Assembly (NCBI GenBank): GCA_965238045.1
Contig: CBDEGU010000011.1
Coordinates: 558,001 to 622,000, forward strand
Source of the DNA: CBDEGU01 sp965238045
GTDB taxonomy: Bacteria > Acidobacteriota > Terriglobia > Bryobacterales > UBA6623
DNA: 64,000 bases
Reading direction: 5' to 3'
The notes below the pieces were generated by a model. It was not told where the DNA came from, ran no database searches, and saw nothing but the letters and a program-made list of their open reading frames with translations. Numbering within the stretch: the first letter of the stretch is position 1; each line of letters opens with the position of its first letter. Of this stretch, positions 1 through 8,995 are shown one piece after another. The translations under genes and the position numbers were made by a program.

Positions 1-121
1 GCCCCTGTCGAGCCACCCCCCACCGCCTAATAGTGCGAAGCGAACGGCCTATTAGGACGGCGAACTCGCGTTCAGAAATATAAGCGGCAGTAGGTAATTC
101 AATGCTGCTGGGAACGATCAT
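1..121 (-). CDS. Small HTH/excisionase-like protein, 3' end outside window
   Basis: A minus-strand reading frame opens with ATG at 119-121 and runs open off the left edge (40 codons visible). GGAGA sits seven bases before the ATG, a strong ribosome binding site. The visible protein contains ISEREFAVLIGRSLRTIRRW, the pattern of a winged-helix/MerR-like DNA-binding domain as found in excisionases and AlpA-type regulators. It lies downstream of the integrase and the unknown gene on the same strand, so it probably belongs to the same integrated element, where such proteins control excision. The family call is inference from a short stretch. Confidence 0.6.
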   Translation of the reverse strand, partial: MIVPSSIELPTAAYISEREFAVLIGRSLRTIRRWGVARQG

Positions 122-185
122 AAACTTGTCTCCTTCGGTAACGAAAGGACAAGTGTAAGCCGAAACCTAGCGGGAAGTCACGGGG

Positions 186-827
186 CTACTTCCCAGTTTG
201 TTTGTGGGGGTTCTTGCAGGCGTTGCGTATAGCTCGGCCGGTCACCGTCCGGCCCAGCTTCTTTAATTCCGCCGCTACTGTGTTGGCAAGTGCTCTCCAG
301 CTCAGGCCCGGTAGCCTCTGGTGTAATTCGTCTAATCTGCTTTGCCACTCCTGATGGCGCTTTTCGATCGCCTTCTTGCCACCCCAGCGGGCCGGGCCGC
401 CCTCCCGGCCGCCCTGGTGAACCTGTTGGCCGGTCATGCTAACGATACGCAGGCCCGCGCTTTGCGCGCGCGCCCCCAACTCGTAGGTGTAAAAGACTAT
501 ACGCTCCGGCTCGCGCTGCTTCAGTAATGCGCGGCAATCGCGCAAGTGTGTTAGGCAGCAAAACAGATCATACGCCTGCTGATACGGCGGAGAATTGGCA
601 ATTGCTCGGGCTACCACTTCCGCAGCCATCCTCAGATCCGTGATCGCTCCCAGGTGTTTCTGTGGGTCAACTTTTTTCACGCCCGGCGGGTTCGACAGGT
701 GCCCTCGCAGCGCGTCTATCTCGTCGGGTAGCTTCAGCTTGCGCAAGCGAGCCTTCACCTGGCGCTCTATCTTGTCCAGCCACGCCGCCAACGCCGCGCG
801 GCGCTCCTTGGCGGTCCTCTTAGCCAT
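186..827 (-). CDS. Hypothetical protein of the integrated element
   Basis: A 213-residue basic protein rich in Lys and Arg, with a coiled-coil-like N-terminus (MAKRTAKERRAALAAWLDKI). I recognise no family. Its start codon overlaps the 3' end of the integrase gene by eight bases, so the two are translationally coupled and probably cotranscribed. The C-terminal part (residues about 150-205, with WRALANTVAAELKKLGRTVT) could form a small helical DNA-binding domain, but that is only a guess. Position between integrase and an HTH gene suggests an accessory role in the element. Confidence 0.6.
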   Translation of the reverse strand: MAKRTAKERRAALAAWLDKIERQVKARLRKLKLPDEIDALRGHLSNPPGVKKVDPQKHLGAITDLRMAAEVVARAIANSPPYQQAYDLFCCLTHLRDCRALLKQREPERIVFYTYELGARAQSAGLRIVSMTGQQVHQGGREGGPARWGGKKAIEKRHQEWQSRLDELHQRLPGLSWRALANTVAAELKKLGRTVTGRAIRNACKNPHKQTGK

Positions 828-2010
828 CTATCGCCACCACCTTTGCCGGCGCTTCGCCGGAAATGATCGCCTGGAGCCTCCGATCCCACTTGGCGAGCGC
901 CTGGCGCTTTTCCTCTTCGTAGGCGTAGCGGTCGTACTTTGCAGTTTCGCTATCATCGGCGTGATTCAGTATCAACCCCAGCATGAACCGATCCACCCCC
1001 AGCTTCGCCAGTTGAGTAGTCGCGGTTCTGCGCAGATCGTGTGGCGTCCATCGAGGTATACCGAGGCGATCCCGGGTGCGGCGCACCGCGTGAGCTAACG
1101 TATTCGTCGAGATGTGCTGGCCCGCTGGGCCGGGGAACACCCACTCATCCCCCCTGCCTTGCCGCTCGATCTCCGCTAGCGCCAGCCGCGAAAGCGGCAC
1201 CTCGTGGCGGCGTCTAGCCTTCGTCCGCTCCGCCGGCAGATTCCACATACCTGCCGGGATATCGAGTTCGTCCCAGCGCATCCCTGCCACCTCCCCAGGC
1301 CGCTGAGCAGTGATCAAGATCAGCCGCAGAGCAGACAGCACGCCAGCCGACACCTCGTGCGCCGACGCGAGAGCATCCCACACCCGCCGGATTTCTTCCG
1401 GCGACAATCTTCTGTCGCGGGAAATTTCCTTAGGTGCCGCCCGCCGGACCCCCGCCGCCGGATCCTCCTTGATCAGCCCTTGAGCTATGCCCCACCCAAA
1501 CAGCCCCTTAATATGAGTGAGCAGTCGGTTTGACGCAACAGGCGCTCGCACTGCCTTTTTGATCACTAGGTCGGCTATCTCCCAGCGCGTCACTGCGGAC
1601 ACTTTGGTTTTGGCACCCAACTGCGGCAAGAACTCGGATCGCAAATATCTCGCCACCTCGTCGCCGCTGGTCAGGTTGACCAGGTGGCCACTCTGGTACT
1701 TATCCACGAGAGCGCCGAGCGTCCTCTCGTCTCGCCGCTCTTGCTCTTTCTTGACCGGATCAGAGCCCAGCGTCACCGACGCTAGCAGTTCCTGCGCTCT
1801 CAGTCGCGCAGCCGTCGCGCTGATGGCGGGGAACTTGCCGATCGTTGCCCGGCGCTGTCGTCCAACGCTCGTCCGATAGTTCACTATGAAGCTCTTGGTG
1901 CCTGCCGCCGTCACCCGAACACCCAGCCCGGTGAGTTCGTCATCCCAGGCAATAAAGTAGCCGCTTTCCGGCGGCGACAGCCGCTTGATGTTTCGCTCGA
2001 TTAGTCGCAT
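820..2010 (-). CDS. Tyrosine recombinase/integrase, P4-like
   Basis: A site-specific recombinase of about 396 residues that would integrate and excise the element at the left edge. The N-terminal arm-binding domain has the usual WDDELTGLGVRV pattern, followed by a SAM-like core-binding domain and a C-terminal catalytic domain. Catalytic residues are visible: Arg in TAQRPGEV, the HDLRR box, the second His in NHADD, and the nucleophile in the KYDRYAY segment. Length is normal for P4-type integrases. The frame can also begin at a GTG at 2040, but ATG at 2010 matches the usual family start. The gene is coupled by overlap to the next gene downstream. It appears intact. Confidence 0.88.
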   Translation of the reverse strand: MRLIERNIKRLSPPESGYFIAWDDELTGLGVRVTAAGTKSFIVNYRTSVGRQRRATIGKFPAISATAARLRAQELLASVTLGSDPVKKEQERRDERTLGALVDKYQSGHLVNLTSGDEVARYLRSEFLPQLGAKTKVSAVTRWEIADLVIKKAVRAPVASNRLLTHIKGLFGWGIAQGLIKEDPAAGVRRAAPKEISRDRRLSPEEIRRVWDALASAHEVSAGVLSALRLILITAQRPGEVAGMRWDELDIPAGMWNLPAERTKARRRHEVPLSRLALAEIERQGRGDEWVFPGPAGQHISTNTLAHAVRRTRDRLGIPRWTPHDLRRTATTQLAKLGVDRFMLGLILNHADDSETAKYDRYAYEEEKRQALAKWDRRLQAIISGEAPAKVVAIDG

Positions 2011-2040
2011 GTCATCAAAATGCCAGCAAGATGTCAGCAC

Positions 2041-2271
2041 CGCTTGACCGGCGAGTCAGGAAGCCCCGCACCCGCCCCGTGTCAGCAATGTGTCAACAAA
2101 CTCACACGCTTCTCCTGGCATTCAGTATGCGTCTAATGTCCTAGAATGTCAACTATAAGTATCTGTATACAAGTATCGTACGGTACAAATCGGTGGGAAG
2201 CTACTGAAAACAAAACATGCTAGAAGACTGACAATCTGTCAGCGGGAGATGGCAATCTGGCGGGGGCACAC
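2041..2271. other. Putative element/chromosome junction upstream of the integrase
   Basis: About 230 bases with no gene, more AT-rich around 2100-2230 than its surroundings. It holds the integrase promoter region and a short perfect hairpin, CTGACA-ATC-TGTCAG at 2228-2242. Just to the right, a beta-propeller reading frame begins abruptly without its usual N-terminal part, so an attachment site or older breakpoint probably lies here. No tRNA gene and no duplicated att core can be seen in the window; the other end of the element lies to the left. Confidence 0.4.
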
Positions 2272-3861
2272 GTGGCGATCTCGCCCGATGGCAAGCGCAT
2301 CGTCTATGTCGCGGGTGCGGGAGAGACGAAGCTGTGGGTTCGCGAGCTGGACCAGGCACACGCTCGCGAACTGGCTGGCACTGCAGAGGCCCGAGGCCCC
2401 TTCTGGTCCCCTGACAGCCAGTTCATCGGTTTTGCTACGGAGACAGACGTAAGGAAGATCTCTGTCCGCGGCGGGACTCCGATGACTCTCTGCGAATTGC
2501 CGCACTGGGCGTTCGGCGGGGGCTCTTGGAGCCCTGACGAAGATTCGATCGTGTTCAGCTCGGGCTATCCCCTGCGGCTCTTCCAAGTCCCGGCGCGCGG
2601 CGGCACTCCCGAGATTCTCTTCGACCCCGAGGAATCGATGGGACCGCATATCTGGGCACCTCACTTTTTCCACGGGGCGGGCGCTCGCGGCATCACGTTT
2701 GGCGCGGGCGCCATGGGCGCGCCGAAGATCGCTGTCAGGGACCCGCGGGATCATCGGAACGAAGTACTAGCCGAGGGAAGTTGGCCGTTCTACTCCGGCG
2801 GCGGTCACTTGCTATTCGAGCGCGGTGACGACTTGTGGGCACTGCCGTTCTCGGCCGCAAGCCTGCAAGCGACGGGCGAGGCCTTTCCGGTGGCTCAAAA
2901 CGCCCAGGGCGCAAGCGTGGCCAGAGACGGCACGCTCGTTTATACCGATGCACAGAAGGCGGACCAGCAGTTGGTCTGGCGAAGCAGAACCGGCGAAAAG
3001 CTGGAGGCCATCGGGCGACCCCACATCATGGCGAGACCATCCCTCTCACCCGACGGCCGCCAGGTGGTCGTAGTGAGCGGGGGAAGGGAGGAACCCAGCA
3101 TTTGGGTTTATGACATCGCCCGAGGGAGCAGGACCCGCATCACCTTCAACCCACTGGGCGCTTTCCAGCCCATCTGGACTCCTTCCGGCGAACAGATCAC
3201 CTACAGCGCCTTTCAGGGACGCTTCACCGATATTTTTAGCTCATCCGCCGACGGAAGCGGCGGCGAAACACAGCTAACCGACGGACCCCTTTCCGAGTAC
3301 GATCCGCATTGGTCTCCCGACGGCAAGTACCTGATTTATCACACCCTGGGGGATTCAAAAACGCAGCGGGACCTTTGGTACCAGCAGATCGAGCCGGGAG
3401 GCGGGACTTCCGATCCCGTCGTCTTTGGGCAAACACTCTTCAACGAGCGAAATGGCAGGTTCTCGCCGAATGGCCGTTTCGTAGCGTATTGCTCAGATCG
3501 ATCGGGTCAGTACGAGGTCTACGTGCGGCCGTTCCCCAATGGGGGCCGGGTCGCAAAAGTCTCTGTAAACGGAGGAGGCCAGCCTCGGTGGGGCAAGAAC
3601 GGGAAAGAGCTTTTCTATGTAGAGGGCACGACCCTCATGTCGGTATCGGTCCGGGGCAGGGGCGCCTTCTCGGCGGACTTGCCCAAGCCTCTTTTTGACA
3701 GTGCGGGGTTGCGGGCCCGCATTGACCTGAACCCGAACTATGACGTTTCCGGCGACGGGCAGAGAATTCTTCTGGTGGAGCCCGTGGGAGATGAAGCCGG
3801 CAAACCTCGCTCGATCCACGTGGTTCAAAACTGGTTCGCCGAGTTCAAGGATCGCGAATAG
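2272..3861 (+). CDS. PD40/TolB-like beta-propeller protein, N-terminally truncated
   Basis: 529 residues of repeated PD40 blades (LSPDGR, WSPDGK, FSPNGR and similar at about 50-residue spacing), the C-terminal half of the large Acidobacterial kinase-propeller or transporter-regulator proteins. The frame is open for 16 codons before the GTG at 2272 and then meets TAG at 2221-2223. No signal peptide, DNA-binding, kinase or membrane segment precedes the propeller, and I see no ribosome binding site. Full-length relatives carry such a domain plus a membrane segment, so I read this as a 5'-truncated gene cut near the element junction. It is probably not expressed as a functional protein. Confidence 0.65.
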   Translation: MAISPDGKRIVYVAGAGETKLWVRELDQAHARELAGTAEARGPFWSPDSQFIGFATETDVRKISVRGGTPMTLCELPHWAFGGGSWSPDEDSIVFSSGYPLRLFQVPARGGTPEILFDPEESMGPHIWAPHFFHGAGARGITFGAGAMGAPKIAVRDPRDHRNEVLAEGSWPFYSGGGHLLFERGDDLWALPFSAASLQATGEAFPVAQNAQGASVARDGTLVYTDAQKADQQLVWRSRTGEKLEAIGRPHIMARPSLSPDGRQVVVVSGGREEPSIWVYDIARGSRTRITFNPLGAFQPIWTPSGEQITYSAFQGRFTDIFSSSADGSGGETQLTDGPLSEYDPHWSPDGKYLIYHTLGDSKTQRDLWYQQIEPGGGTSDPVVFGQTLFNERNGRFSPNGRFVAYCSDRSGQYEVYVRPFPNGGRVAKVSVNGGGQPRWGKNGKELFYVEGTTLMSVSVRGRGAFSADLPKPLFDSAGLRARIDLNPNYDVSGDGQRILLVEPVGDEAGKPRSIHVVQNWFAEFKDRE

Positions 3862-4233
3862 GGTTGAGTCTCACGAAACGAACTGCATAGGGCTCGTTTG
3901 CGGGCAGGTGGCCGGATATGGCCTTTCGTTGAGGTTCCCGCGCTCTGCAGCCGCCGCGACCTGCCCAACGGTACAATTTCAGCGTCTTGATCGGGTGAAC
4001 AATCAGTCACTGTCAGCGGGCGGCGTTGAAGGGCTGGGAACCAGGAAACCATGAGAGGTAGCCAATCGCGCCGCCGATGACCCGCCGGTCCCGGTGGGGA
4101 GGCGGATGGACTACAATGACCCTTTGATCCTCTTGAGGCTTGGTCCTCCTGGGGCCGGGACCGGCCGGCGGGCGGCGGCGTTACAGAGAGACTCCAGACC
4201 CAGACTCCAGATCTAGACTCCAGACCCAGACTC
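3862..4233. other. Intergenic region ending in three 13-bp tandem repeats
   Basis: 372 bases without a convincing gene. The last part, 4190-4228, holds three copies of GACTCCAGAYCYA in tandem, ending five bases before the ATG of the next gene. They occupy the place where a ribosome binding site should be; no GGAGG-like motif is visible there. Confidence 0.55.
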
Positions 4234-5343
4234 ATGACCCTTTCGATGCGCGGCTGTATGTTGGTTGGAGCGGCCCTGCTGCTGGCGCCCGGCCTGAAGC
4301 TGGCCTACGGCGCGGCTGTACGAAGCGCGCGCACGGGCGGCAAACCTCCGGCGGCCCGCGCTGCCAGACGGCCCGCCATAAGCACGGCGGCCGGCGACCA
4401 TACCGAGGGCGATGACCCGCTCGTAAGACGGATTAGCGTCGAGGCTCTGGGCCGTCAGGCGGGCACGGTGGTCGTGGCCGACACCGGCAGCGGACGCGTG
4501 CTCAGCATTGTCAACCAAAAGCTTGCCCTCTCGAGCGGCTATCTGCCGTGTTCCACGATCAAGCTCGTGGCCGGACTGGCCGCGCTTCAGGAAGGAATCG
4601 TCAAAGCGGACACCAAGGTCTGGTTTGAACGCTACTGGTTCATGACCATGACCGAGGGGCTGGCCATCTCGAACAACGTCTATTTCGCTCATCTGGGGCG
4701 GAAACTCGGCTTCGATCGTCTGAAGAGATACGCCCACCGGTTCGGACTGGGAGAAAAAGCCGGATGGGACCTGCCCGGCGAGCAGCTCGGCGTGTTCACC
4801 GATACCGCGTTCCGGGGCGGCATGGGGCGGATGACGACGTTCGGCGACGGTATCTCGGCGACGCCGCTGCAACTTACCGCGTTTGTCTCGGCGCTGGCCA
4901 ATGGCGGCACGCTGTACTATTTGCAGTATCCCCGGAACCAGGAAGAGCTGGCGGAGTTTGAGCCGCGCATTAAGCGGCGGCTCGGCATCGGGAAATGGAT
5001 TCCCGGACTCGAAGCGGGCATGGGCGAGGCTGTCAAGCGAGGCACGGGCAGAAAAGCCCGAGCGGCGGGCCAGCGAGTGTGGGGCAAGACCGGAACCTGC
5101 AGCCAGTACGACCGGCGCCGGCGCCGCACGCGCTTGGGGTGGTTTGCGTCGTACAACGAAATGGAAGGTAAGAAGCTGGCCGTGGTGGTGATGCTCAACG
5201 GAGGATGGTCGGCCGGCGGCCCTCGGGCGGCTGAAGTTGCCGGCGATATCTACCGCGGCCTCTCGCGCCATGGCTATTTTTCATCCAGCTCATCGCCTGT
5301 TGCCCTGGCCGGCTCGGATTGCCCGGAGTGCGGCGGCGAATAG
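4234..5343 (+). CDS. Penicillin-binding transpeptidase domain protein
   Basis: A 369-residue secreted or membrane-tethered enzyme of the penicillin-binding protein/class D beta-lactamase fold, which would cross-link peptidoglycan or hydrolyse beta-lactams. The N-terminus (residues 5-26) is a signal peptide or anchor. The three active-site motifs are present in order: SxxK as S107-TI-K110, SxN as S146-N-N148, and KTGT at 285-288. The N-terminal PBP dimerisation domain is missing, so this is a short single-domain transpeptidase rather than FtsI or PBP2. The C-terminus has a CPEC pair, function unknown. The gene lies 77 bases before mutL on the same strand; no functional link is apparent. Confidence 0.82.
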   Translation: MTLSMRGCMLVGAALLLAPGLKLAYGAAVRSARTGGKPPAARAARRPAISTAAGDHTEGDDPLVRRISVEALGRQAGTVVVADTGSGRVLSIVNQKLALSSGYLPCSTIKLVAGLAALQEGIVKADTKVWFERYWFMTMTEGLAISNNVYFAHLGRKLGFDRLKRYAHRFGLGEKAGWDLPGEQLGVFTDTAFRGGMGRMTTFGDGISATPLQLTAFVSALANGGTLYYLQYPRNQEELAEFEPRIKRRLGIGKWIPGLEAGMGEAVKRGTGRKARAAGQRVWGKTGTCSQYDRRRRRTRLGWFASYNEMEGKKLAVVVMLNGGWSAGGPRAAEVAGDIYRGLSRHGYFSSSSSPVALAGSDCPECGGE

Positions 5344-5420
5344 CCGTACCGTGGCGGGAGTCTGGCTGGGCGCGCCGGTGACCGCCTGAAGGAAAAACTC
5401 AAGAACTATCGTGTTCCCGC

Positions 5421-7454
5421 ATGGGCCGAATCAAAGTACTCCCCGACAACGTAGCGAACAAGATTGCGGCCGGCGAAGTGGTCGAGAGGCCGGCGGCGGT
5501 CGCCAAGGAATTGCTGGAGAATTCGCTTGACGCCGGAGCCACGCGGCTCAGGATTGACGTAGAGAACGGCGGCAAGCGGCTGATTCGGATCGCCGATGAC
5601 GGACTCGGCATGGGCAGGGACGACGCCATGCTGGCGTTCGAGCGCCATGCCACCAGCAAGCTGCGCGAGATGCGGGATCTGCTGTCCATTTCGACGCTGG
5701 GGTTTCGGGGCGAGGCGCTGCCCTCGATCGCCAGTGTGTCGCGGCTTCTGCTCGAGACGCGTTCGGCCGACGAAACAACAGGCACACGCGTGGAAATCGC
5801 CGGCGGCCGGATGCTCGATGTGAGCGAATCGGCCCTGCCCGCCGGCACGACGATCAGTGTGCGCGACCTGTTCTACAACGTTCCGGCACGGCGAAAGTTT
5901 CTGCGCACCGAGAAGACCGAGCTGGCGCACATCGCGTCCCTGGTGACCCACTACAGCTTGGCGCACCTCGACAAGTCGTTCCTCCTGCGAAACGAGCAGG
6001 GCGAACTTCTGCATGTGACGCCGGTGGCGAATCTGGGCGAGAGAGTCTATCAGGTTTTCGGAGGCCCGGCGCGCGATCAACTGGTCGAGATCGAGCGGAT
6101 CACCCGCGAGCTGGAAGTGGCCGCCTCGCCCGCGCCGCCGACAAGGGCCGTCGCACGGGCGCGCTCGGGCGCGAATGAGCCGAAACGCCAGACGTTCTCG
6201 GCGGCCGGCTTCGTATCCACGCCGCAAGTTCAGAAGCGCAACCGGAATACGATCTACATCTTTGTGAACAACCGGCTGATTCGGGACCGCGTCATTCTGC
6301 GGGCGATCTCAAGCGCTTACCACAACATCATTCCGCCGGGGACGTTTCCCTTCGCGCTGTTGTTCTTGGATATGCCGTTCGACGAGGTGGACGTGAACGT
6401 ACATCCATCGAAGACCGAGGTACGGTTTCGGCATCAAAGCTTTGTGTATGATTTTGTTCGCGACACCATTCGTAATTGCCTGATGGCATCGAAACCGGTG
6501 GCGGCCTTTCCGGTTCCGCCGAGCCCGGGCGCGCCCAGAGGGGCGGCGCAGCCGGCGACATCGCTGCCTTACTCCGAGCCCACTCTGATGCTCTCGAGCG
6601 GGGACGTGCCGGCGGATGAGATGTGGCGAGCCCCTAGTGAGGCCCGGCCGGCGCCGCGCTTGGACTTCTCGGCGGGCGGCGAGAATGATGGTCCCGCCGA
6701 CGAGCCGACGACGACGAGCAGCGATGTGCCTGGAGGGGCGTCCGGAGGGACGTTCTCAGCAAAGATGCTCGAAACACTGGCGCGCTCTGGGCCTGTCGCG
6801 GACTCGTTGGCGCTCGATGACAGGCCGCATGCGCGCGCTCCGCTTGCCGATCCGCCCGGCGACAGCATGGAACATATGGGCCAGTTGCGGCCGCTGGGGC
6901 AAATCAAGGAAAGCTTCATCATCGCCGCCGGCGGCGATGCGCTCTGGATTATCGACCAGCACGTCGCTCACGAACGCATTCTGTTTGAAAAAGTGCTTCG
7001 TCAGCGGCAGCACGGTTTCGTGGAATCGCAGCGTTTGCTGATGCCGATCATCGTCTCGCTCAAAGCGGATCAGGAGATCAAGTTCACGCATATCGAACAA
7101 GAGTTTCGCGCCAACGGGTTTGACATCGAACCCTTCGGCCACGGAACGATCGCGGTGAAGGCAGCCCCGGCGACGCTCTCGCCCCGGCAGGTGGAAGCGC
7201 TGATCCAGGAAACTCTCGACGCGCCGGAGAAAGAGTTTCGAGACTTGTCGCTGGCGGATTTGCAGCGCCGAGTGGCGGCAACGATCGCTTGCCATGCGGC
7301 CATCAAGGTGAACATGCGCCTGGATGAGGCCAAGATCCAATGGCTGCTCGACGAACTGGCCAAGACCGACTACCCGATGTCGTGCCCGCACGGCCGGCCG
7401 GTGGCGCTCAAGTACGATCTGAAAGAGATCCTGAAGGCCTTCCACCGGATCTAG
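5421..7454 (+). CDS. mutL: DNA mismatch repair protein MutL
   Basis: MutL couples mismatch recognition by MutS to strand removal. The N-terminal GHKL ATPase has NKIAAGEV (13-20), the DDGLGM box (59-64) and GFRGEAL (94-100). A low-complexity Pro/Ala linker covers about residues 355-490. The C-terminal dimerisation domain carries DQHVAHERILFE near residue 511, which fits the metal-binding endonuclease motif DQHA(x)2E(x)4E apart from Val for Ala, plus ACHAAIK near 623 and CPHGRP near 654. This suggests a nicking MutL, as expected in bacteria that lack MutH. Length (677) is normal and the gene looks intact. Confidence 0.96.
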   Translation: MGRIKVLPDNVANKIAAGEVVERPAAVAKELLENSLDAGATRLRIDVENGGKRLIRIADDGLGMGRDDAMLAFERHATSKLREMRDLLSISTLGFRGEALPSIASVSRLLLETRSADETTGTRVEIAGGRMLDVSESALPAGTTISVRDLFYNVPARRKFLRTEKTELAHIASLVTHYSLAHLDKSFLLRNEQGELLHVTPVANLGERVYQVFGGPARDQLVEIERITRELEVAASPAPPTRAVARARSGANEPKRQTFSAAGFVSTPQVQKRNRNTIYIFVNNRLIRDRVILRAISSAYHNIIPPGTFPFALLFLDMPFDEVDVNVHPSKTEVRFRHQSFVYDFVRDTIRNCLMASKPVAAFPVPPSPGAPRGAAQPATSLPYSEPTLMLSSGDVPADEMWRAPSEARPAPRLDFSAGGENDGPADEPTTTSSDVPGGASGGTFSAKMLETLARSGPVADSLALDDRPHARAPLADPPGDSMEHMGQLRPLGQIKESFIIAAGGDALWIIDQHVAHERILFEKVLRQRQHGFVESQRLLMPIIVSLKADQEIKFTHIEQEFRANGFDIEPFGHGTIAVKAAPATLSPRQVEALIQETLDAPEKEFRDLSLADLQRRVAATIACHAAIKVNMRLDEAKIQWLLDELAKTDYPMSCPHGRPVALKYDLKEILKAFHRI

Positions 7455-7472
7455 CCCGCATTTCCGCCCCTC

Positions 7473-8948
7473 CTAGGCCAGCAGTTCGCTGACCACTTCT
7501 CCATGGACGTCGGTCAACCTCATGTCGCGGCCGCCGAATCGGAAGGTCAGCTTCTTGTGATAGAGACCGAGCAGGTGAAGGATCGTTGCGTGAAGGTCGT
7601 GAACGTGAACCTTGTTCTCGACGACAAAATAGCCATACTCGTCGGTGGCTCCGTGGACCATGCCGGGCTGGATTCCTCCTCCGGCCATCCACATGGTGAA
7701 GCCAAACGGGTTGTGGTCGCGTCCCGTGGCGCTGGGGTCGTTTCGAAATTGCGCGGTTGGAGTCCGGCCGAATTCCCCGCCCCAGACCACGAGCGTCTCG
7801 TCGAGCATGCCTCGGGATTTGAGATCCTTCAGCAGCGCGGCGATGGGCTTGTCGGTCGCCCGGGCGTTGATCCGGTGGCCCTGCTCGAGCCGCGCATGCT
7901 GGTCCCAGCGGTCCTGCCCCTTGCGATAGGGCGTGAGCAGCTCGATGAACCGTACGCCGCACTCAATCATCCGGCGCGCCAGGAGACATTGGCGTCCGAA
8001 CTCCGCCGTGTCGTCTTCGTCGAGCCCGTAGAGCGTCTTGGTCGCCGCGGTCTCGCCGCGCAGATCGAGAAGATCGGGCACCTCGGCCTGCATGCGAAAG
8101 GCCAGCTCATAGTTTGAAATCGAGGCCTCCAGCTCGCTCACCGCTCCAAAACGGTCGAGCACGCCCTGATTGAGTCTGCGCAAGAGCGCCAGCTTTTCGC
8201 GCTGGATGCCCGGACTGGCTTCGCGCGGTTCGAGATCGGCGATCGGATGCTCGCCGCGGCGAAACAGCGTTCCCTGATAGGCGGCCGGCAGAAACCCGTT
8301 GCCGAAGACATCCAGCCCGCCGGGCGGAATCAGGCCGCTGTCGAGAACGATGAATCCAGGCAGGTTCTGGCAGTGACTTCCCAGCCCATAGGTAATCCAC
8401 GCGCCCATGCTCGGCCGGCCCTGAAACCCCGAACCGGTGTGCATGAAATAGTTCGCCGCCGTGTGCTCGGAATGATCGGCCACCATCGAGCGAATGATGG
8501 CCATATCGTCGACGCAGCTCGCCACGTGAGGGAACAGCTCGCTCACCCAGATGCCCGACTCGCCATGTTGCTCGAAAGCGAACGGCGAGGCGAAAATCTT
8601 GTCACTGATGTTGAATACCGTGGTCGGCGTTTCGAGCGGAATCGGCTGCCCGTTCTCCTTCGCCAGCCGGGGCTTGGGGTCAAAGGTGTCGAGTTGCGAG
8701 GGGCCGCCATCCATGAAGAGGAAGATGACGGACTTCGCCTTGGCCCCATAATGCGGCTGGCGCGGTGCCATCGGCTGGATGCTCCTCGCCGCATCGCCGG
8801 CCGCCGCCCCCCTCTGCTCCGCCATCAAAGCCGCCAGCGCGAGGCCCCCAAAGCCGTTCGCCGCCCGGCAAAGCAGCTCGCGCCTTGTGCCTGCCCAGCG
8901 GGGAGGACCCGCTCGATGGTTAGGATGCTTTCGTTTCGCCATGCTCAC
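7473..8948 (-). CDS. DUF1501 domain protein (sulfatase-like fold, Tat-exported)
   Basis: A 491-residue protein of the DUF1501 family, abundant in Planctomycetota and Acidobacteriota, distantly related to sulfatases and alkaline phosphatases. The N-terminus has a Tat-type signal (RRELL followed by a hydrophobic stretch to about residue 42). Family landmarks include FLFMDGGPSQLDTFDPKP, then WGGEFGRTP and GRDHNPFG. Exact substrate is unknown. It lies 36 bases downstream of the DUF1549/DUF1553 gene, the classic two-gene arrangement, and the pair probably forms an exported complex acting on complex glycans. The start is GTG at 8948 or ATG at 8942; both lie in the repeat tract described separately. 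Confidence 0.9.
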   Translation of the reverse strand: MSMAKRKHPNHRAGPPRWAGTRRELLCRAANGFGGLALAALMAEQRGAAAGDAARSIQPMAPRQPHYGAKAKSVIFLFMDGGPSQLDTFDPKPRLAKENGQPIPLETPTTVFNISDKIFASPFAFEQHGESGIWVSELFPHVASCVDDMAIIRSMVADHSEHTAANYFMHTGSGFQGRPSMGAWITYGLGSHCQNLPGFIVLDSGLIPPGGLDVFGNGFLPAAYQGTLFRRGEHPIADLEPREASPGIQREKLALLRRLNQGVLDRFGAVSELEASISNYELAFRMQAEVPDLLDLRGETAATKTLYGLDEDDTAEFGRQCLLARRMIECGVRFIELLTPYRKGQDRWDQHARLEQGHRINARATDKPIAALLKDLKSRGMLDETLVVWGGEFGRTPTAQFRNDPSATGRDHNPFGFTMWMAGGGIQPGMVHGATDEYGYFVVENKVHVHDLHATILHLLGLYHKKLTFRFGGRDMRLTDVHGEVVSELLA

Positions 8949-8995
8949 TCACAGAACCATGTTCACTCATAGAACCATGCTCCCTCATGGAACAA
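8943..8995. repeat. Three imperfect ~18-bp tandem repeats between two coupled genes
   Basis: The junction between the DUF1549/DUF1553 stop and the DUF1501 start is built from three imperfect copies of CACTCAYAGAACCATGYT (plus-strand reading). On the coding strand each repeat brings an ATG. The repeats therefore make several alternative start codons and replace an ordinary ribosome binding site. Confidence 0.6.
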
